Shown here: positions 43,788 to 54,546 of the stretch, piece after piece | How positions within the stretch are numbered: the first letter of the stretch is position 1 | How the letters are laid out: every line of letters begins with the position of its first letter | Source of the DNA: Erigeron canadensis | Lineage: Eukaryota > Streptophyta > Magnoliopsida > Asterales > Asteraceae | DNA: 64,000 bases | Assembly (NCBI RefSeq): GCF_010389155.1 | Contig: NC_057769.1 | Span: 1 to 64,000, forward strand | Reading direction: 5' to 3' | Position numbers and translations under genes: made by a program | The notes under the pieces: generated by a model | What the model saw: the letters and a program-made list of their open reading frames with translations, nothing else | What the model was told of the DNA's origin: nothing | The model's database searches: none

Positions 43788-45877
43788 GTGGTGTTAGCTG
43801 TGTTTTGCAGGATTGTTTCATATTTGATGATTTTGCGTTCTTCGGGGCGACCTCTTTTTAGTCCATTGAAAACTCCACCAAGACGCAGGATCAACTTTTC
43901 AGCACCACCAGATTCAGACGAAGAAGGCTTCTACCTCAAGGAAATCTTTAATCTTGCACTTGTCAAAGACGAAATGGGTGACAATCCACCACCGAGAGAC
44001 CCAAATGACATCCGGTATGGTGACCGAACCCGAACTATTCCTACGGCTCGTGGTTCCGTCATTAGACCACCAGGTGTTGATCAAAGTTTCAACTTGAAGC
44101 CAAACCATCTTAAAAGCAATGAAGAGCAAAAATTTGATGGTAAGAAGAAATGGGACCCTTATAAGCATTTAGAGAGGTTTGAGAAGTTAACACGGCTTTA
44201 TCAATATGGCCAAAACCAAATGAATGCCGTCAAACTTGAAACCTTTCCTATTACCCTCACCGGAGATGCCGAGGATTTGTTCAATGATCTCCCCGAGAAT
44301 TCGATTACTACTTGGGATCAACTTAAAGAAGCTTTCATTGGTGAGTTTATTCAGTTAGAACTCAAAGGCAATTGGAGAACTTGATAAGGTCCTTTGTGCA
44401 AGAAGATGGGGAAGATGTTGTTGATGCATGGATCCGATTCAAGGAGATATTGAGAAATTGTCCGGGACATGAGTTGACTAAGGAGAAGTATGCCGAATTA
44501 TTCTTTGATGGTTTGAATAAGGGTTCTAAAAGAGAAATGGGGTATGCTTTCGGTGGAAGTTTTAGCAAGATCACTCCAAATGAAGGTTATGACATTTTGG
44601 AGCGTATGGTGAAAGATAATGCGGCCATGGATAATAAAAGATTTTTGAAGAATGAGAGTCGATTTAAGCAAAGTAAAGTTGCAAGAGCCGATAGTAGTAA
44701 CAACTCTATTGTCATTGATGAGATTCAAGCTTTGTCTGCACGTATGGATAAGGGATTTGCAACTCAAGAGTCTCGTTTTGGTTATCTGGAAAGAGATGTT
44801 AAGGTTCTTGCCGATGGGTGTGATCACTGTGGAGAGACACACTATTCTGAAGAGTGTCTAAACCGGGGACCTGAAGATGTGAATTTTGTGCAGAATCAAC
44901 AAGGAGGTTTTCAGAGAAACACCGGTTTTCATAACCGGTCATCAGGTAACAATTCTTATAACTCTTCTTTTCATGCTAATACTTCTCGTTTTTCTGGTAA
45001 CAAGTGGCAAAGGAACAATTATCAAAGTCAGCCACAGCAGCAGGAGACTCAACAAAGCCAAGGATCGGGTTCTTCTTCTTCAACTACCGATCCTAATGCC
45101 GAGTTGAGAGAAATGATGAAGCAGGTGATGAGCAATCAGATGGAGACGAACACAAGTATCCAGAATATAAGGGAGGATACTAAGCAGTTGAGTGAGAGGC
45201 TGGATAGGATTAATGGTAAAGTGGAGATGAATGCCAAAAATCATGATATCAATTTCAAGGATCTTGAGAGTAGGATGGCTGCTATCACTAAGCCCCCCGA
45301 GGATGCTTTTCCTAGTAACACTCAGCAGAATTCGAAGCAGAATCAAGGGCCTAAAAATGGTAAGAAGTACACTCCACCGCCTGTTCCTCAGGAGCAAGCG
45401 AAAGCCATTACTACTCGTACAGGTAGATCCTATGACCCTCCTCCTAATCCTAATGATATTGTTTCAGATGTGCAGGATACAGGATATGATGGAGATGCTG
45501 ATGTTGATGAGGAAGTTGTGATGGAAGATAGACCGACTGTGAAGACTCCGGTTATTCCACCGAAACCGGCTGAGACACCCGAGGCTAAGCCATATAAGCC
45601 TAAGGTTCCATTTCCACAGCGGTTCAGGAAAGCTAAGCTAAAGGAACAGTATGATAAGTTTGTCAATATGATTAAAAATGTTCACATTAATGTTCCTTTA
45701 GTTGATTTGATCCAGGGAATGCCAAACTATGCCAAGTTTATTAAGGAACTTGTGACGGATAAAGGAAGGTTGGATAAGGTGAATGCTGCTTATTTGAATG
45801 TCGAGTGTTCTGCTATCTTGCAAAACCAACAGATTCCACCTAAGCTTGAGGAACTTGTAAGGCGCTTGCCGATTTAG
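43788..45877 (+). pseudogene. Gypsy gag, frameshifted
   Basis: Gag runs in one frame to 44384 and continues in another from about 44372 (ENLIRSFVQEDGEDV), so a small indel lies near 44355-44372. Blocks: FDGKKKWDPYKHLERFEKL and LKEAFIGEF (retrotransposon gag domain), then ILRNCPGHELTKEKYAELFF, a zinc-knuckle-like CDHCGETHYSEEC near 44818-44856, a Gln/Ser-rich linker and a TPPPVPQEQAKAITTRTGRS segment. It ends at a stop inside the start of protease, where several residues before the active site appear deleted. Confidence 0.85.
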
Positions 45878-46413
45878 GTGCTAGTATAAACTTGATGCCT
45901 TACTCGGTTTGGAGTAAGTTGGCTTCCGGAATTTTGAGACCTACTCGCATGAGTATTCGTTTAGCTGACCATTCTTTTTAATATCCCATTGGGATTGCTG
46001 AAAACATGACTGTCCAAGTAGGTCATATTGTTTTTCTTGTTGATTTTGTGATCCTCGAAATGGAGGAAGATACTAAGGTAACCTTGATTTTAGGTAGACC
46101 ATTCCTTAACACCGCGGATGCTATAATCCGGGTGAAAGATAAGGAAATTTCTTTGGGTGTGGGTACAGATAGGATTGTGTTTAATGTTGAAAGATCTATT
46201 AAGCATTCTTACTCTAATGATGAGTCTTGTTTCAGGATTGATGTCATTAATGATGCTTTGGATCAAAAATTTGAAGAAATGATGGAGACTGAGGTTGATG
46301 AAGAGCTCACCTGTTTAGGAGCTAGTGATATTGATGATGATGAGTTATTTGCAGAGGTTATGGCATTGAGTTTGGATGAGAGACCTCCAGAGGATGAGAG
46401 CTTTGAAAAGTAG
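45866..46413 (+). pseudogene. Gypsy aspartic protease region
   Basis: The active-site block ADLGASINLMP lies at about 45866-45898, then a TAA at 45979-45981 where homologs have an amino acid, then TLILGRPFLNTADA and an acidic tail. This is frame 1 relative to gag and RT, so at least one shift separates them on each side. Confidence 0.8.
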
Positions 46414-46427
46414 TTGCTGATGGAAGC

Positions 46428-47807
46428 TCAAGGGTACCAAATTCCGTTAAGCCATTGCCTGCCCACTTGGAGTATTCTTACTTGGCAGGTAAATCCTCTC
46501 TACCAGTTGTTATCTCGTCCTCACTTTCGAGTGACGAGAAAAATCTTCTTTTGGCCGTGCTCAAAGCTCATAAGCGGGCTTTTGCTTGGAAGACTACCGA
46601 CATTCCAGGTATTAGTCCTGATTTTTGCATGCATAAAATTGATTTTGTTGATGATGTGAAGCCCGTTGTCCAGCGACAAAGGAGGCTTAATCCAAACATG
46701 AAAGAGGTTGTAAAAAAAAAAAGTAATTAAGTTGTTAGATGCATGGATCATTTTCCCGATTGCAGATAGTTCATGGGTAAGTCCCGTCCACTGTGTGCCC
46801 AAAAGGGGGGCATGACGGTAATTGAAAATGAAAACAATGAACTTTTGGCTACTAGAACGGTTACGGGTTGGCGGGTTTGTACTACATTCACATGCCCCTT
46901 TGGTACTTTTGCCTACCGGCGAATGCCTTTCGGCTTGTGTAATGCCCCGGGCACCTTCCAAAGGTGCATGATAGCTATTTTCCAGGACATGCTTGAAACC
47001 TCAATGGAGGTTTTCATGGATGATTTCTCGGTATTTGGGGACTCTTTTCGAACTTGCTTGCATAATTTAGATAGTATGTTGACACGGTGTGAAAGGGCAC
47101 GCCTTGTCTTGAATTGGGAGAAGTGTCACTTCATGGTGACCGAGGGGATTGTTCTAGGTCATAAAATGTCTAGGGCCGGTATAGAAGTTGATAGGGCTAA
47201 GATTGATGTGACAGCCAAATTACCCCCGCCTTCCAATGTGAAAGGGGTTCGAAGTTTTCTTGGTCATGCCGGTTTCTACCGTAGATTCATTAAGGATTTT
47301 TCTAAGATTACTCGTACGATGACCCACTTGTTGGAGAAGGACGTTACTTTTGTTTTTGATGAATCTTGTTTAAGTGCTTTTCAAGTGTTGAAAGAAAAGT
47401 TGACCAACTCTCCCGTCATGGTTAGTCCGGATTGGAGTTTGCCTTTTGAGTTGATGTGCGATGCAAGTGACTATGTTGTTGGAGCCGTGCTTGGGCAAAG
47501 GGATGATAAGAATTTCAAGCCTATTTACTATGCTAGTAAAACCTTGAATACCGCCCAGCAAAATTACACTACTACAGAGAAGGAGTTGCTTGCGGTAGTC
47601 TTTGCATTTGATAAGTTTAGGTCATATCTAGTATTAAGTAAAACTGTTGTTTTCACTGACCATTCTGATTTGAAGTATTTGTTTTCTAAGCAAGATGCAA
47701 AGCCTAGACTTATTCGATGGATTTTGTTGTTGCAAGAGTTTGATATCGAAATCAAAGATAAGAAAGGTGCCGAGAATTTAGCAGCTGATCACTTGAGCCG
47801 GTTGTAG
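46428..47807 (+). pseudogene. Gypsy reverse transcriptase-RNase H, deleted
   Basis: The RT N-terminus (LLAVLKAHKRAFAWKTTDIPG) stops at 46730 in an A-rich run that looks like an insertion, and resumes from 46773. WRVCT is followed directly by [17 protein letters not shown], so about 70 residues, including the first catalytic Asp block, are missing in frame. The FMDDFSVFG active site and RNase H ([41 protein letters not shown]) remain. A TAG at 47805-47807 ends the frame after HLSRL. Confidence 0.88.
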
Positions 47808-49190
47808 GACCCAAACCGGGAGGAGTTTCAAGATGGGGAGATTAAGGATAACTTCCCCGATGAATACTTAAATGTCATTTCTAACTCTAATGAAGGACCT
47901 TGGTTTGCTGATATTGCTAATTATTTGGTTGCAGGTGAAATACCGAATGATTTCCCGGGTCAACAGAAGAAGAAGCTAATATCAGATGCTAAGCACTATT
48001 TTTGGGATAGCCCATATTTGTTTCGTACTTGTGCAGATGGTATGGTGAGAAGATGTGTCGCGGGAGCTAAAACTAGGGAGATATTGGATGCTTGTCATTA
48101 CGGGCCAACTGGAGGTCACTATGGTCCTTCGGTTACAGGTAAAAAGGTGTTTGATGCAGGTTTCTATTGGCCTACAATTTTCAAGGAGGCTCAAACGTTG
48201 GTCGAAACCAATGACATTTGCCAAAGACAAGGAAGCATCACTAGACGGGATGAAATGCCACAGCAAGGAATTCAGGTATGTGAAGTATTTGATATTTGGG
48301 GCATAGACTTCATGGGACCATTCCCACCGTCTAACAAGTTTCAGTGTATTCTAGTTGCTGTTGACTACGTGTCTAAGTGGGCCGAAGCCAAGGCTTTGCC
48401 TACAAACGACGCGAGGGTAGTCATTAAGTTTTTGAAACAGTTGTTTAGTAGATTTAGTTATCCTAGAGCCTTAATTAGTGACCGTGGTACACATTTTGCT
48501 AATCATCAACTAGATAAGGTTCTTAAAAGGTATGGTGTGTGTCATTATTTTTCAACTTCTTATCACCCACAGACCAGTGGTCAAGTGGAGAACACCAACC
48601 GGGCATTAAAAAGAATTTTGGAAAAAACAGTCGGGGATAACCCCAAGGTTTGGTCGAAAAAGCTAGATGACGCCTTGTGGGCATTTAGGACCGCCTTTAA
48701 GACGCCGATTGGCACCACGCCGTACCGGTTGCTTTACGGTAAGACTTGTCATTTACCGGTTGAGTTAGAGCATAAGGCGTATTGGGCGTTGAGAAATTTG
48801 AACCTGGATATGATGGAGGCCGGTGAACTTAGGTTGTTGCAACTTCATGAGCTCGATGAGCTTAGGTTAGGTGCATATGAAAACTCAAGAATTTATAAAG
48901 AGAAAACCAAAGTTTACCATGACAAGAGGATCCGTAGAAAGAAGTTTAAGGTTGGAGCAAAAGTCTTGTTATTTTTGTCAAAATTTAAAATTAAACAACC
49001 CAAATTGACTTCTAGATGGATAGGGCCTTTTGTGATTAAGCATGTTTATCCGTCCGGCTATGTTGAGCTGTTTAAAAGAAATGGAGACGGTTCTTTTATT
49101 GTGAATGGCCACAGGTTGAAACTTTATTTGGAAGAAGACCAAGAGGAGGGGATGGTTGAAGAAATCCCCATTTTTGATTCTGAAACTTAA
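47808..49190 (+). pseudogene. Gypsy integrase
   Basis: The open frame from 47925 has the zinc-binding HHCC region with a missing first Cys (NDIC where CxxC is expected), then a core with all three acidic residues in context: [18 protein letters not shown] and GQVENTNR. The C-terminal [19 protein letters not shown] module follows. The stop at 47805 separates it from RT, so the polyprotein is broken, although the integrase core is intact. Confidence 0.88.
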
Positions 49191-49403
49191 ACAATGGTCG
49201 AGTCTAGCTAACGACTCATAAATAAATTAAGCGCTTCTCGGGAGGCAACCCGTGTTTAATTTTGTTTTGTCAAATTTGATTTTCATTTTGTTAGATAGTT
49301 TTACTTTGTTTTGTCAAGAATGTGCAGGTTCAAATTCGGTGTGAAGCGAAGTGAGGTAAGTTCGTAGCAAAAACGAAAAAAATTTTTTTTGGAAAAGTCC
49401 CCC

Positions 49404-49597
49404 ACTACGCCGTAGTGCGGGTGGTGATCTTGACTGCGCCGCAGTCCAATTACTCGTCCAGTATTGACATTCACCCCACTGCGCCGCAGTGGGGGTGTGA
49501 AGAGCTGACTGCGCCGCAGTCCGAATGCTCGGCACCCAAATGCATTAGTCCTCACTGCGCCGCAGTGAGGGTACGTCTTTGCCCACTGCGCCGCAGT
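49404..49597. repeat. Palindromic array, internal cluster 1
   Basis: Six copies of the ACTGCGCCGCAGT core just after integrase, most with extended arms, for example GACTGCG/CGCAGTC, TCACTGCG/CGCAGTGA and CCACTGCG/CGCAGTGG. Confidence 0.9.
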
Positions 49598-50174
49598 GAG
49601 CAAGTTGACTGGTCATCAGGGGAGTGGGGTTTAAAGTAAAAAAAAAAGGAAAGACTGAATAGATTTTTCACCACAAAAATTCAAACCCTCTTATCTTTTT
49701 TTCTAAAAAGGAAAACGCAAAAACCTCTTCAAGAACCCCCTTTGCATCCGAAAACTATCCTCTAATCCACAAAAATCTTGCACTTTTCTTCTCTATCTTC
49801 TAGATTCTCATCTTTTCATACCTATCATGTAGTAAGATTTCTTGACTTATTTCTTTTTCTTTTCTTTAATTTTTGTTTTTCAATTTTTAGGTTGTAATTG
49901 TTAAATTGTTTGGTGGGTTTCGTTAGCTAAGGGGTATAGATGCTAATGTGATGTTTAATTTCACGAATCTAACACTTGTTCATCCGGATTTGAGTCAAAA
50001 TCAAACCTAGGGTTTCGAAAAATTAGGGCTTTTTGATGAACAAGTGTGTGGGAGGTTAATGGAAGAATTTGTAGTGTTAAATTGCTAAAAGACTGCTATT
50101 TAGTTGATTTGTTGCACCCCCTTAATCTGGAAATTCATGATGAACACCAAGAACATGCCCAGAAAAACTGTCCC

Positions 50175-50370
50175 ACTTCGCTGCAGTGGTGAAGGGTCTT
50201 GCTCACTGCGCCGTAGTGGGTGGCTGGTGACCCGCACGTGCCTAGAACCTCACTGCGCCGCAGTGAGGGTTACCTCAAACCACTGCGCCGCAGTGGGAAG
50301 CCACGTTCCAGTTTTGCTTTTGCCTCACTGCCCCGCAGTGAGGGGGTGTTGATGCCCACTGCGCCGCAGT
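50175..50370. repeat. Palindromic array, internal cluster 2
   Basis: Six copies of the core, one with 10-base arms (CCTCACTGCG and CGCAGTGAGG). It lies about 130 bases ahead of the extra ORF. Confidence 0.9.
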
Positions 50371-50500
50371 GGGGCACTTTCCTGCCTAAAATTTTATTTG
50401 TTTTCAATATGGTTCCCGGTTTGTATTCCTCGTGTAACATGTTTGTTTGTCTTATTGTTTGTGATTATAGGATGCTACTGGAGCTGACAAGAGGAAGCAG

Positions 50501-52427
50501 ATGGAAGTAGGTCAAGGTAGCGGGACCGCTGAAGTCCCTGCTAAGACGACTAGGCAAACAATGGAACCACCAGCTCTTACTTTTTGGCCTGGGAGTTTAA
50601 ATGAAAGGCATACCTGGCTGCAATTTGAAGGGGTAAGACAACCCCATGAGAACATCTATTTAAATAAGTTGTTCTCACTATACATGCAGGTTGTCTACCC
50701 GCCGAGATATCTTCATCATACGAGGGCTCGTTTGTTTGGGGTTGAAGCTGATGTGAATAGATGGTTTAGTATTCAGGTGCCCGTAGGTGATAGGGTAGTC
50801 CATGTTGATATGTGGCAAGAAATTTTTCTGAATAGGGAACCAGTGTACCATGAGATGTGCTTGGAATTCTATTCAACTCTGAAACTATCTAAGGAGTTGA
50901 ACAAGGTTAAAGATATTTTCGAGGAAAGATGTGTTTCATTTTACTGCGGGGGAACACAACGGAAGATATTGATTGCTCAATTTGGTTATTATATTGGTAT
51001 GTACTCACAGGACCAGTTGAGAAACAATGAATTCATGCAAGTGTTAAGAAGAGGATTGTATGTGAAGCAGGATCTTGGAGATAATGAGTCCATTGCACAA
51101 TATTGGACTCGAATTTCAGGAGGAGAAGCCTGGCTGACTGGTGGTTCAAGTACTGTTTCTAAAAATCAAGAATGTCAGGTTGAGGTTATTGCATCGGATG
51201 ATTGTTACATTTCTGGTCCAGCGGTCTACCCATTGGGATAAGGCATATCAGTTGGATCTCTGGTTGATGAAGTTGTTTAGTGAGGGGGCGCTGGGTAGGT
51301 TTGCTTTAGCTTCCATGGTTGTACTCGACAGGATGTGCAACCACAGTGATTCTATGTTGTGGCAAGCCCAGTATACAGGGACGGAGTTTGTGAGGTGACT
51401 ATCAGCGGCGTATGGATCAGGAGGTGACATGGTTAGGGTCGCAGCTGGCCCATACAAACTACACTCTTGATTATTACCAGCCGATGTGGCAAGCCCAGTA
51501 TACAGGGATGGAGTTTGTGAGGCCTGACCCAATTCCACCCTTCAGCCCACCACCTATTCGTGTTCCACCTTATCGACAGGATGGCGGTTCTTTCTTCTTC
51601 ACGCCTTCACAGATGACTCCATGGCCCCATGACTTGGAAGGATCTCCCCGAGGGCCGGTTCAGTTTGGTCGATATACAGGTGGTGATGCTGGAATGTCCT
51701 CGTCTATGCCTAGTTTCTTTGCAGGTACCAGCTCTGGGTTCGCTGATTTTGCTGGAGGCTCGGGAGGATTTGCTGCTGGTGGTTCTGGACAGGCAGATGA
51801 TCAGCTGGGAGGCGGCTATGTAGAAGCAATTTCTGAGAGGCTTTTATTGTCCGTCGCAATGCAATTCTATGGGCTGATTATGAAGAAGAAAAGATGTCTT
51901 CAAGGTCGTGATGACGTCATCATCACTTCGTGATGATGTCAGCACGAGGCAGCAGTTCGTGTGAAGATGTGCGCAGCCCACGAACGAGATGGAAGCTCAA
52001 CCCATGTAGGAGCCTATATATACTAGAATTAGGTTACAATTGTAGGTTAACGATCTTAGTTGCAACAGATTTCGTTCACAGCGCACGGGGTAGAGATCTA
52101 TACCCCGTGCCAGTCAGATGTATACTGATTTGGTGATTGTAATCTTATGATTAATGATATTCACGAGTTTTACATCTTTTCTTATCTCTTATTCTTCATT
52201 TAATTCGTGTTTATATGTCCATTAATTATACAGAAACCTCAAAGTTGATTATGAATGGATTCCGCACTTTCATAGTCGAATTGGTCACGATTTGAACGGT
52301 CCGACGTGTTTCAACGGGCTATGGCGGTTCACGTTCAGGAGGCACGCCAGAGCAGGTCACTAGCTGGGTGGATGATCTCTTTGACCCACCTGGTGCTCCA
52401 TATGGCTATCATGGGCAGCAGCAGTGA
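50501..52427 (+). pseudogene. Extra 3' ORF of the Athila-like element
   Basis: It begins MEVGQGSGTAEVPAK and contains WLQFEGVRQPHENIYLNKL and IAQFGYYIGMYSQDQLRNNE, resembling the ORF of unknown function found in Athila-type elements (Pfam ATHILA ORF-1-like, by memory). A shift near 51215 moves it to the frame with THWDKAYQLDLWLMKLF, and a stop follows at 51396-51398. A third segment from 51412 has a Gly/Ser/Phe-rich C-terminus. It is split at 51819 by a solo Copia LTR, and the frame resumes cleanly at 52322 and ends at 52427. No transmembrane envelope-like region was seen. Confidence 0.65.
51819..52316 (+). mobile_element. Solo Copia LTR nested in Gypsy ORF
   Basis: 498 bases starting TGTAGAAGCAATTTCTG, flanked by GGCTA at 51814-51818 and 52317-52321. 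It resembles the Copia LTRs at 17432 and 27022 in its start, its TGACGTCA palindrome (TGATGACGTCATCA at 51909-51922), its TATATATA box near 52015 and its GATTCCGCACT phrase near the end. Like them it does not end in CA. Confidence 0.85.
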
Positions 52428-53081
52428 TGACAGTGATGATGATGACCTCCATCCGGTACCGTGGGATGGGGTCATATGTTGATTGATATTCTCTCATTTT
52501 TTTTTGGTAGATGGATGACTGTACTTGATACATTATTTCTTATCTTTTCTCTTTATTTCTGTTGGTATCCACACTACGGGGTGATGAAACATTGTATTTG
52601 GTTATTTTTCTTTTTCTTTTGGTTTGTTGCATGAACAGTAGGTATAAGTATTGTTTGGAATTCGTTACGGTTTGTTTTGATGCAATATGAGCAGGTTGTT
52701 ACATTTGATAGCTATAGCGCAACTCAAGTGTGGGGGGAACCCCTTGGATTCTCTTCTCATCTATTATATGGCATCAGTGTGTTGATGGTGTGATGGTGTG
52801 CGTATGCTGGCAGTAAGTTCAGCGCCATATTTGTTATTGCTATGCTTGATGCACACACGACTCTCGCACCTTCCGTTTTGGTACAAGTTGTTTATCCCGC
52901 TAACCAAAGTATCCTTCCTACTTCGGAAGTGCCATTTTTGACACGGGGTCGATAACTTGTTTCAAAACGGAATGTGTCCTTATTCCGGTATGTGCTCTTA
53001 TTTTTCTATGTCGCTTACCCTATTTACTTTTGTTTGACCGAATATGGACATTGAGGGCATTGTCCATCTTAAGTGTGGGGG
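52428..53081 (+). mobile_element. Gypsy 3' internal region, part 1
   Basis: Non-coding. Two purine-rich phrases, AAGTGTGGGGGGAA near 52729 and AAGTGTGGGGGGTGG near 53071, resemble polypurine tracts. Confidence 0.55.
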
Positions 53082-53086
53082 GTGGC

Positions 53087-54541
53087 TGATGTGTGAAAAT
53101 CTAGTTAAATTAAAATCCTTAAAAATACTCCGAATCGAATACTACACACAATCGGGTAGTAGACCCGTTCGTATGCAATATAGATTAAAGTAAGTAAAGG
53201 TTCGTTCCACGGAGACTACAAAGAGCTAGCGAGTTTTAAGTAGTTAGAAAGATTTTGGTTTTTAAAGACACTACGTCATCTTGATTTTATATTAAAAAGT
53301 TAGTTGATTGAAAGAGTTAGAAATTCCTAAGAATTTATCGAAAGGAAAATTGTTTTATATCAAATAGGATGAGAAGATCATCCACTTTCGACTCCGTGAT
53401 ACACTAACTTAGGTTGCATTTAAATTGAGACCCAATCCAAATATGTTGACAAGATAACCTAGACTCGAACAAAGAAACTCACTTGGTGGCCGACAAGCTT
53501 ATAACTCTATTCAAACCCATTAACTAACTAGTTCAATCCTAGAAAATTGGCACTACTTGAAACTAATGTGACACCATCAACTATTAAAATCCAATTAACA
53601 AATCGTTTCCTATTACTATGCCGTTTACTATCACTCCATGAACTAGCACCAATTTACTTATAGACAAATAATTGAAATCAAACTTATATACTTCCGACAC
53701 AATCGACAAAGCATGTAAGAATCACCAACAAGCACAATAATATAGAACAAGAAAACGATTCATTAAGATTACGACATAACATTAATAAAATCAACTTGGA
53801 TTAAAAATATGCAACCATGGTCAATGTATTACTTCATCTCAGTGGATGACGAATTATTTAGCTACTCATAATCATAAACAAAGCACAAAGAGTAAAAGTA
53901 TAAGAGAACATATTGTACCAATGTGTAGAAAACAAGTAGAAGCTAAGAAAATCGATAACTGAATGCCTTGAAGCTCACGAACAACCCTTAGACCTTGATG
54001 GACGAAAAAGCTACTGAGTATTGCCCCAAAGAACCCTAAAATTGACTAGAGGTGATTGTATATCGAATGGGAGGGTTTTGGTCTTGTATTTATAGTGAAA
54101 AATCAAAAAACCTTCAGCCGACCTATTTTATGCGCCGCACATAAGTCCCATGCACCGCACAAACTCGCAGTTTCCATATTTCAGACTTTCCATGCCCGAT
54201 ATGCGCCGCATGACTCCTGTGTGCGCCGCACAGGAACTTTTGCTAAATTCCCTGACCAAAATTAGGTACTTCTGTGCGCCGCATACCACTTCTATGCGCC
54301 GCATAAGCTTCCATACTTCACGAAACTTGTATTTTTCAACTCGTCTTCACTCGTACTCGTCCAAGAATCATCCTAATGCATCTTTTAACCTTCCAAATGC
54401 CATTTCTAACCAATGTACCTGTCTAAGCCTGCAATTACTAACAATAGCATCAAAGCATCGAATATACATATAATTTGCACATTATTAAGCTTAAACCGAC
54501 TTATAAACGATATGGGAATATGCATATAAATGGACATATCA
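53087..54541 (-). mobile_element. Solo Gypsy LTR, family C
   Basis: 1455 bases from TGATGTGTGAAAATC to GGACATATCA, flanked by GTGGC at 53082-53086 and 54542-54546. Orientation is minus: the TATA box (complement of about 54086-54094) lies just after the palindromic array on that strand, and the order of conserved phrases matches the other Gypsy LTRs in reverse. Confidence 0.88.
54129..54305. repeat. Palindromic array TGCGCCGCA (family C LTR)
   Basis: Six copies of the core TGCGCCGCA in 177 bases, with paired outer bases: TATGCG/CGCATA and TGTGCG/CGCACA around a central C. It sits about 35 bases upstream of the TATA box on the minus strand. Confidence 0.85.
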
Positions 54542-54546
54542 GTGGC

